Source: Dyella sp. 2HG41-7 (GTDB lineage: Bacteria > Pseudomonadota > Gammaproteobacteria > Xanthomonadales > Rhodanobacteraceae). From it: a DNA stretch of 64,000 nt. Shown piece by piece: positions 51,903-61,357 of the stretch (positions within the stretch are counted from its first letter, which is position 1; every line of letters starts with the position of its first letter). The DNA is taken from the NCBI RefSeq assembly GCF_021390675.1, contig NZ_JAJEJV010000004.1:1736001-1800000 (forward strand), written 5' to 3'. The translations under genes and the position numbers were made by a program. The notes beneath the pieces are model-generated. The model had not been told where the DNA came from. It did no database searches and was given only the letters and a program-made list of their open reading frames with translations.

Positions 51903-52796
51903 ATGGATATTGCAGGTCCTATTTTCAGTGCGAACCGGGCACGGAACTTGCCTTCTGGTCACCCAATGGATACGACAACGCTTCAGCACAACATTTCGCG
52001 CGGCAGCCTGGCCTGTGTAGGCATGGGCATGACCCTGGGCTCCCACCTGACGCCACTGGCGCGCAGCCATATCGAGCAGGCGGACGTGGTGTTCGCCGGG
52101 CTTTCCGACGGCATCGTGGAGCTATGGCTCAAGCGCATGAATGCGGATGTGCGCAGCCTTCAGCCTTACTACAAAGAAGGCAAGTCGCGATTGAAGACCT
52201 ACAAGGAATGGGTCGAAGTGATGATGACCGAAGTGCGCGCCGGCAAGCGGGTTTGCGGCGTGTTTTACGGGCATCCGGGCATCTTTGCGTGGTCGCCGCA
52301 CAAAGCCATCGCTGCTGCGCGCGCGGAAGGCTTCGAGGCGCACATGGAGCCCGGCATTTCCGCTGAAGACTGTCTTTATGCCGATCTGGGTATCGATCCC
52401 GGCAAGTTCGGTTGCCAGCATTACGAAGCTAGCCAACTGCTTTTCTACGAGCGACGCATCGATCTGGCGGCGTATTTGGTGCTGTGGCAAGTCGGCGTGG
52501 TCGGCGATCGTTCGCTGGGGCGCTTCAACACCGGGCCCGCGTACAAGCAGGTGCTGGTGGATATGCTGAGCAAGGACTATCCGCTCGACCACGAAGTGAT
52601 CATTTATCGCGGGGCTACGCTGCCGATCGAAAAGCCGCGCATCCGTCGCGTGGCCTTGCGCGATTTGCCCTATACGCCGTTTACGGTCGAGGAAACCGTG
52701 GTGCTGCCGCCGGCCGAACCGCTCAAGCCGAATATCGCGATGCGGGAACGGCTTGAGGCCTTGGATAAGCAGGAAGAGGCAAATAGCGCGGCCTGA
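51903..52796 (+). CDS. Borosin-type alpha-N-methyltransferase (split, SonM/OphMA-like; TP-methylase fold)
   Basis: 297 residues from the ATG at 51903 (GAAAGGG upstream); an ATG at 51966 without a ribosome site is the alternative. The TP-methylase fold is clear: SLACVGMGMTLGSHLTPLAR (35-54), a GVFYGHPGIFA loop (119-129) and EPGISAEDCLYADLGIDPG (149-167). The strongest match I recall is to borosin methyltransferases OphMA and SonM, including R96, Y100, Y122 at the same spacing as their catalytic R/Y/Y, and LWQVGVVGDRSLGRFNT plus YPLDHEVIIYRGATLPIE. These enzymes methylate backbone amides of a precursor peptide. In the split bacterial form the precursor is a separate gene, and here a candidate follows at 52972. 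Confidence 0.85.
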   Translation: MDIAGPIFSANRARNLPSGHPMDTTTLQHNISRGSLACVGMGMTLGSHLTPLARSHIEQADVVFAGLSDGIVELWLKRMNADVRSLQPYYKEGKSRLKTYKEWVEVMMTEVRAGKRVCGVFYGHPGIFAWSPHKAIAAARAEGFEAHMEPGISAEDCLYADLGIDPGKFGCQHYEASQLLFYERRIDLAAYLVLWQVGVVGDRSLGRFNTGPAYKQVLVDMLSKDYPLDHEVIIYRGATLPIEKPRIRRVALRDLPYTPFTVEETVVLPPAEPLKPNIAMRERLEALDKQEEANSAA

Positions 52797-52971
52797 ATGG
52801 CGCGCGCCGCAGCATCGGCCATTCAGGGTGACTAGGAAAAACAGGACCGAAGCGTGCGATGTCACCATTCGGTCTCATAATGCCCGGGCCAATTTGGGTT
52901 AGGCGAGATGGCTTTGGGGCGCAAACGGCATCGAGTTGTTGTTTCATGATTGCAGAAATAGGGGGAAAGAC

Positions 52972-53253
52972 ATGACAGATACGATCGAGTTGTTGGAAGC
53001 CATCGGCCAGAACGCGTCGCTGCGTTACGCCTCGACGGAAACACTGACCGAAGTGCTCGAACAGGCGCAGGCGTCTGAGGCATTGACTGCTGCCGTGATT
53101 ACCGGTGACAGCAAGCAGTTGTTCGCAGAATTCGGGCGCATGGAACACGCACCGCCTCAGTCCACCCAGCAGACGCCCGGTCACGAAGAGGAAGAGGAAG
53201 AAATTCCGGCGCCTCCCGCACCCGCGCAACCGCCGACGCCGGGCAAGGCGTAA
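52972..53253 (+). CDS. Candidate split-borosin precursor peptide
   Basis: 93 residues. Strong ribosome site AGGGGGAAAG, with the ten bases ATAGGGGGAA shared with the second precursor at 24513. Residues 1-55 form a helical domain (TIELLEAIGQNASLRYASTE ... AVITGDSKQLFAEF) with the LxxxGQxAxL ... A(V/I)xTGDxxxL pattern of the borosin binding domain in SonA. The tail (56-93) contains RMEHAPPQSTQQTPG, six Glu (72-77) and a Pro/Ala-rich end. The methyltransferase ends 175 bases upstream; the TPR-GGDEF gene starts 30 bases downstream. The methylated core is not known. Confidence 0.75.
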   Translation: MTDTIELLEAIGQNASLRYASTETLTEVLEQAQASEALTAAVITGDSKQLFAEFGRMEHAPPQSTQQTPGHEEEEEEIPAPPAPAQPPTPGKA

Positions 53254-53282
53254 CGCTTGCCTCGCGCCTAGACGACGTCGAC

Positions 53283-55058
53283 ATGCTCCGGCTACGCAGC
53301 CGCTTCACGCTATGGCCCATCATCGTGGCCATGGCTTGGAGCGCGCTCGTACAGGTCGGTTACGCGGCCATGTCGATTTCCAATCCAGCCGAATTTCTGG
53401 AACAGGCTGAAAGCGTGCATGCGGTCGATCATGCGCGATTCGTGCAGATGCTGGCGCAAATTCACCGCGAAGCGCCGCCATTGAAGCCCGCCGAGCAATG
53501 GCACCTGCGTTATCTCGATGCATGGGAAGCCATGTTCGAAGGCGACTATGCGAAGTCGGAGACTGAGCTTCGCGACGTTATCGATCACTCCGGTGATCCA
53601 ACGCTCGCCGCCAAGGCATTGGCGCAATTAATGGACAACCTTGCGACGAACCGTCGTTACGAGGAGGCGTTCGCGATGGCGAATCGCCTGACGGCCGGCT
53701 TATCGCAAATCACGGATCGCAAAACGCGTTTCTGGCTGTTTTACGAGCTGTCGCAAATGTCCAACTATGCGGGCCAGATCGATCTGGCGATCCAATACGC
53801 GCATATGGCGGCCGATAGCGCGCCTCCCGGCAGCTCGCTGTGTTTTCCTTACTACTTGCAGGTTGCGGCGCTCTACAACGGCAAACGGCTGACGTCGGGC
53901 AGCCCTGAACTGCACGAGGCCATCGAGACGTGCGATGCCTCGAAGTACCCGGTAACCGCCAACGCGGCATGGCTGATTTTGGTCAGCCTTCATCTGGACG
54001 AAAACCAGCCCGCCAAAGCCATGGCCCTGCTGGATCACATCGAGCCGGCCATCCGCGCCAGCCACTACTACCCGCACATGCTTTCGTCGCAGGTGCAACG
54101 CGCGCAGGCGTACGCAGAGCTCGGAGATGACAACAGCGCGAAAACCGCAGCGCTCGCCGCCATCGGCATGAGTCATCCGAACGAAATCAGCGAGTGGCTG
54201 ATGGTGGCGTACGACGTCCTTTACAAGGCTGAAAAAAAGCTCGGTCACAGCGCCGCTGCGCTTTCGTATTACGAACATTACGCCGCTCAGGACAAGGGTT
54301 ATCTCGACGACATCAGCGCGCGTTCGTTAGCTTACGAAGTGGCTCAGCAGAATATGCTGATGCAAAAATTCGAGACCGAAAGACTGAGCAAGCAGAACAA
54401 TATTCTGAGATTGCAGCAGCAACTCGCCACCAAGGCGGTCGAGACCAGCCGGCTGTATATCGTGCTGCTGATTATGGTGCTGGTGTTTATTGTTTTTTGG
54501 CTGTTCCGGCTTAAGCGCTCGCAACTTCGCTTCAAGATACTGGCTCGCCTCGACGGTCTTACTGGTGTTTTCAATCATCAGCACTTTATCGGCGAGGCCG
54601 AGCGTGCGCTTCGCGGGCTGGAGAAAAAGCACGGTGTCGCTTGCTTGATCTCCATCGATCTGGATCACTTCAAGCAAGTCAACGATACGCACGGCCATGC
54701 CATCGGCGACGCGGTGTTGAAGCACACGGTCGCTATCTGCAAACAACATCTGCGTCCCACCGATTTGTTCGGTCGCCTGGGCGGTGAGGAATTCGGTATT
54801 TTGCTAATGGGGTGTTCGCGCGATCAGGGCGCGGCCATTGCCGATCGTATCCGCATGGCGATCGAAGCCACGCCGATGGATAAAGACGAATGTGTCGTGG
54901 CGTTTTCCGCCAGTATCGGTCTTGTCTCCACCGAAACCTGCGGCTACGACCTGCATCAACTTTGGCGCGAAGCAGACTCGGCGCTCTATCGCGCCAAGCG
55001 CACGGGACGCAATCGACTTATCGTCGACACCGGCAGCGACGTTCTGCTTAGCGCGTAA
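53283..55058 (+). CDS. TPR-type periplasmic sensor diguanylate cyclase (precursor-linked copy)
   Basis: 591 residues; same family as 20746 and 22668. N-terminal signal helix (1-28), periplasmic TPR-like region (about 35-370, e.g. QWHLRYLDAWEAMFEGDYAK, FWLFYELSQMSNYAGQIDLA), coiled coil (FETERLSKQNNILRLQQQLA), transmembrane helix (about 400-420) and GGDEF with GGEEF at 500-504. The I-site is intact here (RPTD five residues before), unlike the two paralogs. It sits 29 bases after the peptide gene, and the start at 53283 has no strong ribosome site, which fits translational coupling. Confidence 0.9.
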   Translation: MLRLRSRFTLWPIIVAMAWSALVQVGYAAMSISNPAEFLEQAESVHAVDHARFVQMLAQIHREAPPLKPAEQWHLRYLDAWEAMFEGDYAKSETELRDVIDHSGDPTLAAKALAQLMDNLATNRRYEEAFAMANRLTAGLSQITDRKTRFWLFYELSQMSNYAGQIDLAIQYAHMAADSAPPGSSLCFPYYLQVAALYNGKRLTSGSPELHEAIETCDASKYPVTANAAWLILVSLHLDENQPAKAMALLDHIEPAIRASHYYPHMLSSQVQRAQAYAELGDDNSAKTAALAAIGMSHPNEISEWLMVAYDVLYKAEKKLGHSAAALSYYEHYAAQDKGYLDDISARSLAYEVAQQNMLMQKFETERLSKQNNILRLQQQLATKAVETSRLYIVLLIMVLVFIVFWLFRLKRSQLRFKILARLDGLTGVFNHQHFIGEAERALRGLEKKHGVACLISIDLDHFKQVNDTHGHAIGDAVLKHTVAICKQHLRPTDLFGRLGGEEFGILLMGCSRDQGAAIADRIRMAIEATPMDKDECVVAFSASIGLVSTETCGYDLHQLWREADSALYRAKRTGRNRLIVDTGSDVLLSA

Positions 55059-55068
55059 AACATTGCGC

Positions 55069-55776
55069 CTACATGCTTGGCGCAGCCGTACCGTCCGACC
55101 ATTTCCCCGCAGGAATCATCAGCACGTTGACCGGCTCGGGCGCGCCGTGGAATTGCGTATTCAACATGATGGGCGAATCCTCTTTGTCGGCGCCCCAGTC
55201 GACGTTGGTGGCGGTGTAGAACATCAGGTGCGGAATCCAGTGGCCGGCCTGGTCGTCGAGGTAGCCTTGCTTGGACATCATGTACGACATCGCGCCCGGC
55301 TCCAGCGGCGGAAGCTGCTTCGCGGCCACGGCGGCCTCCATAGCCTTTTTGATTTCTTCTCGGGACTTTCCAGCGACCACCAGCAAGGTGCGTTTGTACG
55401 TCATCGGCAGAATCGACTTGGCCGCTTCGGCATTGAAGCAAATCGGCCCCCGCAATTTCGGATTCCAGAAATTGGGCGCATCGAACGGGGACATCCAGCC
55501 ACGTTCGACCGCGCAAACGAAGCCGTTTTTGCCTTCGACCGCCGTTACGTAACCGTGCGCTTCCAGGACAAGCACGGTGGCCTGCGCCGATATCGACGGG
55601 GGCGCAGCGCTTCGCGCCAACGCGATTTCTGTGGTGCGGTCGCTCATCAGGTATTGGGCAAGCGGCGCCATGTTGGGGTAGCTATGCGGCGACGGGGTCG
55701 AAGCGGCCGCGCCGGTCAGCGGCATGGCGGATATGCACGATGCAATCAAACAGCTGAAAAGATGGGTCTTTTTCAT
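55069..55776 (-). CDS. Exported protein of unknown function
   Basis: 235 residues from the ATG at 55776 (GGGAG upstream); signal peptide to about residue 25. The mature sequence (APLAQYLMSDRTTEIALARSA, LVLEAHGYVTAVEGKNGFVCAVERGW, FWNPKLRGPICFNAEAAKSI) is conserved-looking, with two cysteines in FVCAVERG and PICFNAEA, suggesting a disulfide. The region after 150 mentions 'MSYMMSKQGYLDDQAGHWIP HLM' features common to a widespread hypothetical family. Function not known; it is the next minus-strand gene after a convergent diguanylate cyclase gene. Confidence 0.7.
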   Translation of the reverse strand: MKKTHLFSCLIASCISAMPLTGAAASTPSPHSYPNMAPLAQYLMSDRTTEIALARSAAPPSISAQATVLVLEAHGYVTAVEGKNGFVCAVERGWMSPFDAPNFWNPKLRGPICFNAEAAKSILPMTYKRTLLVVAGKSREEIKKAMEAAVAAKQLPPLEPGAMSYMMSKQGYLDDQAGHWIPHLMFYTATNVDWGADKEDSPIMLNTQFHGAPEPVNVLMIPAGKWSDGTAAPSM

Positions 55777-56144
55777 GTCATCGCTCCCTGGTTGCGTTCG
55801 TAGGCGTGGCTGCGGATGGCGCGGACAAACTGTCGGGTACGGCTCCACGCCATGCCCGGCACATCCATTGTCTTACTAACGACGAACAGAGGTTCGCTGG
55901 ATCGACAGTCGTTTAAGCGCGTCATGCATCCGGGCTAAAGAAAAACGTCAATACGCCGATAAGAAGCCTAAAGCGCGCTTTCGATCTCAAAGGCGCTGAA
56001 TTCTCCGCGTCCAGGTCCCCCGGCCTTGGCGTGGCGAGCAGGCCGGTTGAAGGCAGTTGTGGTTGTCGCGGTAGCAGGGATGGCACCGTGGTGTTATGTG
56101 CGGAGAAGAACGCGTAGGCGTCACCCCATGGAATGTCCATTTGC
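55777..56144. other. Divergent intergenic region
   Basis: About 370 bases between the exported protein and the second unknown-family paralog. I see no supported gene or repeat. Confidence 0.45.
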
Positions 56145-56519
56145 ATGAGCCATATCAAGTCCAGCTCGAAGCTGTCCAACAACCAAGTGGATTGGAACGA
56201 TCCGCGCTTGGAAGCGTTGCTGCGCAAAACGGACGGCTGGAAGCTCGATAACCGCGGCGCGTTTCAGGCTCAGGGCGTACATGTTCACGTCGGTTGGGGC
56301 GCCAATTCTGTGCGCGACGCCGTGTTGGTGTGGGAAAGCGATCGCGTGATGGTGGTCGAGACCCGTTTCGTGATTCAGCAGGGCGAACACGTGCGCGTGG
56401 ACCGAGTTGTCGGGAACAGCCTTCGAACGGTCTGGGGTGTGGTGGCGGAAGGTCGCGAAGGCTTTCGCGAAGAAGACAAACTCAACGGCGTCTTCGTGCA
56501 CTGGTTGCACATGTGCTGA
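56145..56519 (+). CDS. Unknown-family protein (paralog of 48214-48585)
   Basis: 124 residues from the ATG at 56145 (an in-frame ATG at 56133 would add four). Shares the whole length with the 48214 gene: VDWNDPRLEALLRKTDGWKL, DNRGAFQAQGVHVHVGWGAN, VMVVETRFVIQQGEHVRVDR, VWGVVAEGREGFREEDKLNG, VFVHWLHMC. No signal peptide. As with its paralog, it lies beside c-di-GMP genes (the EAL/CBS/GGDEF gene converges from the other side), so a c-di-GMP-related role is a hypothesis only. Confidence 0.72.
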   Translation: MSHIKSSSKLSNNQVDWNDPRLEALLRKTDGWKLDNRGAFQAQGVHVHVGWGANSVRDAVLVWESDRVMVVETRFVIQQGEHVRVDRVVGNSLRTVWGVVAEGREGFREEDKLNGVFVHWLHMC

Positions 56520-56538
56520 TGAATTCGAAGATCTTTCC

Positions 56539-58338
56539 TTAAGCCGTGCCGGCCTGCGCAGGCCACGGCGTTTCCCCAGAGAGCAAATAGAAACCCACCT
56601 GCGCGCGCTTGGCGTGCCTTTTCGCACGCGCGGCCAACGTAGCGAGCGTTTCCGGATGTCCGGGGAAGGGCGGCGCAACGCGCACCGCGCCGATCGCGAC
56701 AGTGGTGATGGGAAAGAACTGCGTATTGCCGTGGCGGTCTTCGCCGACGATGCCGCGACGAGCGATATCCTCGTCGGTAAACAAGGCGTAAGCGCGCTGG
56801 TTGAACAATTCCACCATATGGCGGCAGCGGTCCTCCCAGTCGTGGCTCTGCAGCACCAATAGAAAATCGTCGCCGCCGATGTGGCCGACGAAATCGCAAC
56901 GCGGATTCACGTGCGCCGTCAAAATGCCGGCCAGCAGTCGGATCATTTCGTCGCCGCGGAAATAACCGTATTGGTCGTTGAACGGCTTGAAGTGGTTGAG
57001 ATCGACGTAGGCCACGGTGAAGGGGAGTTCGGCACGGAGCAGTCGCGCTACATGTTCGGTGACCGGAATATTGCCGGGCAGAAACGTAAGCGGGTTCGCA
57101 TAGCGCGCCGCTTCGATGCGTAATTCTGTTACACGCCGCACCAACGATTCGCCCGTGCCAAGGCCCAGATACAAGCCTTCGCGCGTAATTACAAAACCGT
57201 CGCTGAGGTAGCGCTGATCCTGTCCCCGCAGAATATCCGCCATGCTCTCCAGCGATTGGCGCACGTCGCACATCAACGGCGCTTCGTGCATAAACGCAGC
57301 GCAGCTTTTGCGTCCGTAAAGTTCGCGCGTGTAAGGCTGCGCCATGCGCTCGCTGAAAACGCGTCGGTTGATCAGGCCGATCGGTCGTTCGTCCTCCACC
57401 ACAGCCAGCGCGTGCAGTTCTGGAAACTGCGAGAAGATGGTGACGACATCGTTATTGGTGTGACGAACCGTCAACGACGGTGCATCGATCACCAGATGGC
57501 CCAGATGCATGGGACGCTGCGTCACCGGCCCGCGCGGGCGCGGCAGTACGGCAATGGTGGTGCGATCCAGCGCCTCGCGCACGGTGTTGTCGATCACATC
57601 GATCGTTTGCGGCGCGGGGCGACCGAGCAGAAATCCTTGCGCATACGAAATGCCGAGCTCGCGCAGCATGCGCAAATCGTCGACTTCTTCGACGCCTTCG
57701 CCAACCAGGTCGGCACCGAGCGTTTCGGCGACCTGGCATAGCGCGCGCACGATCGCGAGGCGTTCGGCGCTTTTGGCTAGGCCATGAATCAGATAACGAT
57801 CGATCTTTACGACTTCGGGATGGATTTCGTTCCACATCTCGAAGTTGGAATGGCCGTTGCCGAAATCGTCCAACGCGAAGCGCACGCCGTGCGCGCGCAG
57901 ATAACCCAGCGCGTTGGCGAGGCGTGCAGGTTCGTCGACGATATCGCGCTCGGTCAATTCGATGGTGATGCGGCTTAAATCCATGCCGCCGGAGCCAAGT
58001 GCGGCTAATAAATCGTCGGGCTTGATCGATTCCTGCATAAACGCTTGCGCGCTCAGATTCACGAGCAATCGACCGTGCGTTTTTTGCGCCGCGAATGCGC
58101 TGCACACGGTGCGCGCCGCGATCAGCTCGAATTCGCCAAGCCGGCCGCCGGAGCGCGCAAGGTTCAACAATTCCGGCGTACTGATATTGCCGAGCAGTTC
58201 GGTGGATCGGGCGAGGCCTTCATGCGCGATCACGTCCATGGTGTCTAACCGTATCAACGGCTGAAACACGGCTGTCAGACCGTGTGGCGCACGGTCTAGC
58301 AGCGAGGGAGAGCGTGTGTTGTCGCGAAGGAAAACCAT
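56539..58338 (-). CDS. EAL-CBS-GGDEF composite protein (c-di-GMP phosphodiesterase candidate)
   Basis: 599 residues. EAL domain (about 20-265): HEGLAR in place of EAL, but the catalytic set is present (NLSAQAF, ELTERD, ALDDFGNGHSN, VVKIDRYLI, GEGVEE, YAQGFLLGRP), so it should hydrolyse c-di-GMP. A pair of CBS-type segments (about 280-400) follows, then a GGDEF-like domain with GGDDF at 488-492 (DLNHFKPFNDQYGYFRGDEM upstream). GGDDF is a common variant of a degenerate GGDEF in such composites, likely regulatory. It begins eight bases after the end of the chemoreceptor gene, so they are probably one operon. Confidence 0.9.
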   Translation of the reverse strand: MVFLRDNTRSPSLLDRAPHGLTAVFQPLIRLDTMDVIAHEGLARSTELLGNISTPELLNLARSGGRLGEFELIAARTVCSAFAAQKTHGRLLVNLSAQAFMQESIKPDDLLAALGSGGMDLSRITIELTERDIVDEPARLANALGYLRAHGVRFALDDFGNGHSNFEMWNEIHPEVVKIDRYLIHGLAKSAERLAIVRALCQVAETLGADLVGEGVEEVDDLRMLRELGISYAQGFLLGRPAPQTIDVIDNTVREALDRTTIAVLPRPRGPVTQRPMHLGHLVIDAPSLTVRHTNNDVVTIFSQFPELHALAVVEDERPIGLINRRVFSERMAQPYTRELYGRKSCAAFMHEAPLMCDVRQSLESMADILRGQDQRYLSDGFVITREGLYLGLGTGESLVRRVTELRIEAARYANPLTFLPGNIPVTEHVARLLRAELPFTVAYVDLNHFKPFNDQYGYFRGDEMIRLLAGILTAHVNPRCDFVGHIGGDDFLLVLQSHDWEDRCRHMVELFNQRAYALFTDEDIARRGIVGEDRHGNTQFFPITTVAIGAVRVAPPFPGHPETLATLAARAKRHAKRAQVGFYLLSGETPWPAQAGTA

Positions 58339-58346
58339 GGCGAATG

Positions 58347-59993
58347 TCAGGCGGCCTTATCCAGAACGGGCTTGGCGTGATCGTTGAGTGAAATGACGTT
58401 GCCGCTTACGACGTGTTCGGGTTCCGCATCGCCTTCCTTGATGCGGAAGAAGCCCATCTGGTGCAAGAGCGCTTCGGCGCTGCTGTGCATGGCGTTGCTC
58501 ATGCGAGCGGTGCGTTGCACGAGTGCGGCGTTTTCCTGGGTGACGGCGTCCATGCCGGCGATGGCTTGATTGACCTGCTCGATACCGGCTTTTTGTTCGC
58601 GACTGGCGTCTGCAGCGCCGGCTACTTTTTCTGAAACCTGCGTCGCGCTAGCCACGATATTCGTGAGTGCTTCGCCGGAACGTCGCGCGAATTGGCGGCC
58701 ATCCTGCACGGCGTCACGGCTTTCTTCGATCGACTGCTTCACCTCGCGTGCGGCGGCCGAACAGCGTTGCGCAAGCTGCCGCACTTCGGCGGCGACTACT
58801 GCAAAGCCGCGGCCGTGTTCGCCGGCGCGCGCCGCTTCCACCGCGGCGTTCAAGGCGAGCAGGTTGGTTTGGAACGCCACATCGTTGATCAAGCCAACAA
58901 ATTCGGCGATGCGCTGGCCGGAGCGGTCGATGGCGTCCATCGCAGCGACCGTCTGCCCGACGACGTCTTGCCCCTGTTCGGCGAGTTGGCGTGAGGCGAT
59001 AGCCACGCGATGCGCCTGTTCGGCCATCGCCGAGGCTTCTGCGACGCTGGCCGCCATCTCTTCCATCGAGGCGGAACTTTCCTCCAGCGTGGCGGCTTGC
59101 GATTGCGTGCGACGGTTCAAGGCGCGGGTGTTGTCTTCCAGCAGTTGCGCATCTTCGCGCACGGTGGTGGCGCTCAAGCGAACTTTGTGCACCACATCCG
59201 CGAGCTGTCGGTCCATGGCGGCCAGCGCGCGCAGCAATTGGCCGATTTCGTCGTCGCGGCCGACGGTGATGGCTTCGCCCAGTTCGCCACGTGCAATGCG
59301 CGTAGCGACGCCAGATGCCATGCGCAAGCGTGCGCCAAGCGCGCGTATCAGCATGCCGTCGCTGAGTGCTGCCAGCAGCAGCGCACCGGCGAAGGCGATA
59401 AGCAGCGTGATCAATCCGCGGCGATTGGCGACATGCTGGCTTTGCGCCTCCGTCTTGCCGGACGTCAGCGCGCTTTCGAACAGATTGGTGAAGTCGCTTT
59501 GCAGCGGAACCAGGGCAGGTTGCACGTCGGTCGCAAGTTTCAGCTGCGCAATGTCGAATTGGCCGGCTTGCAGCAGGGTGAGCGTTTCGTCCATCGATTG
59601 CTCGGCATCCTTGCGGTGCTGGATGGCGAGCGCAAGCAAGGACTTCTGCTGGGCGCCGAGGCCGCTTTGCAACAGCGGGTTCCAATAGCGCTCGATATCC
59701 ACGTGGTTGCTTTTGATTGCGGTGGCGGCATCGTCCACGGCGGACGGCAGACGCATCAACACGGCGTGCGACAGCGCCTGGAAATCGTTGTTGTAATCGC
59801 TCTGAATGCGGCCGACGTCGGAGATCGGCGCGAGCGTGTCGCCGACAACGGATTGAATGCGCTGATCGGCCTTGGTGAGCGCCATGGCGCACAACACGCC
59901 CACGACGATCAGGAGCGCGAGAATGCCGGCAAGGCGAAGCAACAACAGCCGGCGCAGCGTGACACGGAACAAGCGAAGCGGGAGGCGAGGCAT
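58347..59993 (-). CDS. Methyl-accepting chemotaxis protein
   Basis: 548 residues. N-terminal transmembrane helix (about 15-40), periplasmic 4HB-type sensing region (45-200), second helix (about 200-222), HAMP ([23 protein letters not shown]...), then a long signaling coiled coil with the hairpin tip [38 protein letters not shown] (about 370-410) and flanking methylation-type regions. It should transmit a ligand signal to CheA/CheW. Transcribed ahead of the EAL protein, coupling chemotaxis and c-di-GMP turnover in one unit (inference). Confidence 0.94.
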   Translation of the reverse strand: MPRLPLRLFRVTLRRLLLLRLAGILALLIVVGVLCAMALTKADQRIQSVVGDTLAPISDVGRIQSDYNNDFQALSHAVLMRLPSAVDDAATAIKSNHVDIERYWNPLLQSGLGAQQKSLLALAIQHRKDAEQSMDETLTLLQAGQFDIAQLKLATDVQPALVPLQSDFTNLFESALTSGKTEAQSQHVANRRGLITLLIAFAGALLLAALSDGMLIRALGARLRMASGVATRIARGELGEAITVGRDDEIGQLLRALAAMDRQLADVVHKVRLSATTVREDAQLLEDNTRALNRRTQSQAATLEESSASMEEMAASVAEASAMAEQAHRVAIASRQLAEQGQDVVGQTVAAMDAIDRSGQRIAEFVGLINDVAFQTNLLALNAAVEAARAGEHGRGFAVVAAEVRQLAQRCSAAAREVKQSIEESRDAVQDGRQFARRSGEALTNIVASATQVSEKVAGAADASREQKAGIEQVNQAIAGMDAVTQENAALVQRTARMSNAMHSSAEALLHQMGFFRIKEGDAEPEHVVSGNVISLNDHAKPVLDKAA

Positions 59994-60121
59994 GGCGCAC
60001 CTGGGGAGGGGGATGCTCCCTAGTCGGCAAAAGTTGCTTCGACTTGAGCGCTGAAAATGCTAAAAAACCTTATGTTTCAGCTGTTTGACAGATGTGTTGC
60101 GATTTCGCATCGAAGCCTCTG

Positions 60122-61357
60122 CTACACGCTTTCCATGCTTGCGTGCGCCAATGCTTTTTCGCGCATCGATTGCGCTTGCAAGACCAACGCAAGCACCACC
60201 GACGACACGGCGGCGAGCGCGGCGAAGCCGTAGATCGCGTTGTAACCCATGCCACTGGCGATCCATCCGCCGAGCGGACCGGTGATCGCCATCGCGACAT
60301 CCATAAACACGGAATACACGCCGAGCGCGGAACCGCTGCTATGCGCGGGAACGCGATGCACGGCTTCCACGCCGAGCGCGGGAAACACCAACGAGAAACC
60401 GATGCCCGCTACCGCCGCGCCGATGCCGGCCATGGTCGCGGTGTGAGCCAGGCACAATATGATCAACCCGATGGCTTCTACCGAGAGCGACACCATCGCG
60501 ACCCGATAGCCGCCGAGCGTAGAAATCGTGCGCGCGAAGATAAAGCGAACGCTGACGAACACCACGCCGAATACGGTGAGCGCGAGCGCGGCATTGTCCC
60601 AACCGTGCGCGGCGTAAAAGAGCGTGATGAAGGTAGCGATGCAACCGAAGCCGACGGAGCCGAGCGCCAGGCCGATGCCATAAGGCACCACGCGCGCGGC
60701 CACGGTGCGAAACGGCGCGCGTTCTTCCGCTGCGACATGCGTCGCGCGTTTCATGCGCGCGAAAGGCAGTGCGGCCAGTGCGATCAACAACGATATTGCG
60801 CCCACCGCCGCAAAGCCGAAGCGATGATCGATTACTACACCCAGCGGCGCGCCGGCGGCGAGGGCGCCGTAGGTCGCCACACCGTTCCATGAAATGACGC
60901 GCGCGGTATGGCGATGTCCCACCTGACCCATGCCCCACGCGATGGCGCCGGTGCCGACGCAGCTTTCCGAACAACCCAGCGCAAGACGGGCGAGGAAGAT
61001 CAATCCAAGACTGAGCCAAGGTAAGTGGCTGGCGAATGCGCCCATCAGCAACAACGCACCGCTGGCCGCGCACATCACAAGACCTGTGATTACCGTTCGC
61101 TTGGGACCTTTCGAATCGGCCATGCGTCCCGCATGTGGGCGACTGAGCAATGTCGCGACGTACTGCACGCTGATCGCCAAGCCGGCGAGCATGGCGCCGA
61201 AGCCGAGGTTCGTATCGACAAACCTTGGTAGCACGGCCAACGAAAGCCCGATCGTGAGATAGGCCATGAACGTAAACGCGACCGTGCTGAGGATCGACAG
61301 CAACACGCCGGACTGGCGACCTTCGACGGTCGCGACGGAACGGGAGGCATCAGCCAT
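60122..61357 (-). CDS. MFS transporter (YhhS/arabinose-efflux-like)
   Basis: 411 residues, about 12 helices. MFS motif A is altered: RPHAGRMADSKGPKRTVI; GLIFLARLALGCSESCVGTGAIAW is typical of the YhhS branch, also VFPALGVEAVHRVPAHSSGSALGVYS. Probably a small-molecule efflux transporter in the inner membrane. Monocistronic. Confidence 0.88.
   Translation of the reverse strand: MADASRSVATVEGRQSGVLLSILSTVAFTFMAYLTIGLSLAVLPRFVDTNLGFGAMLAGLAISVQYVATLLSRPHAGRMADSKGPKRTVITGLVMCAASGALLLMGAFASHLPWLSLGLIFLARLALGCSESCVGTGAIAWGMGQVGHRHTARVISWNGVATYGALAAGAPLGVVIDHRFGFAAVGAISLLIALAALPFARMKRATHVAAEERAPFRTVAARVVPYGIGLALGSVGFGCIATFITLFYAAHGWDNAALALTVFGVVFVSVRFIFARTISTLGGYRVAMVSLSVEAIGLIILCLAHTATMAGIGAAVAGIGFSLVFPALGVEAVHRVPAHSSGSALGVYSVFMDVAMAITGPLGGWIASGMGYNAIYGFAALAAVSSVVLALVLQAQSMREKALAHASMESV

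Noticed and set aside
51966-52796. Cobalamin/siroheme methylase identity for the TP-methylase
   Set aside because: The family fold is shared, but the GVFYGHPG and SAEDCLYADLGIDP segments, catalytic R/Y/Y spacing and the adjacent SonA-like peptide favour a borosin enzyme. No other tetrapyrrole genes are near.
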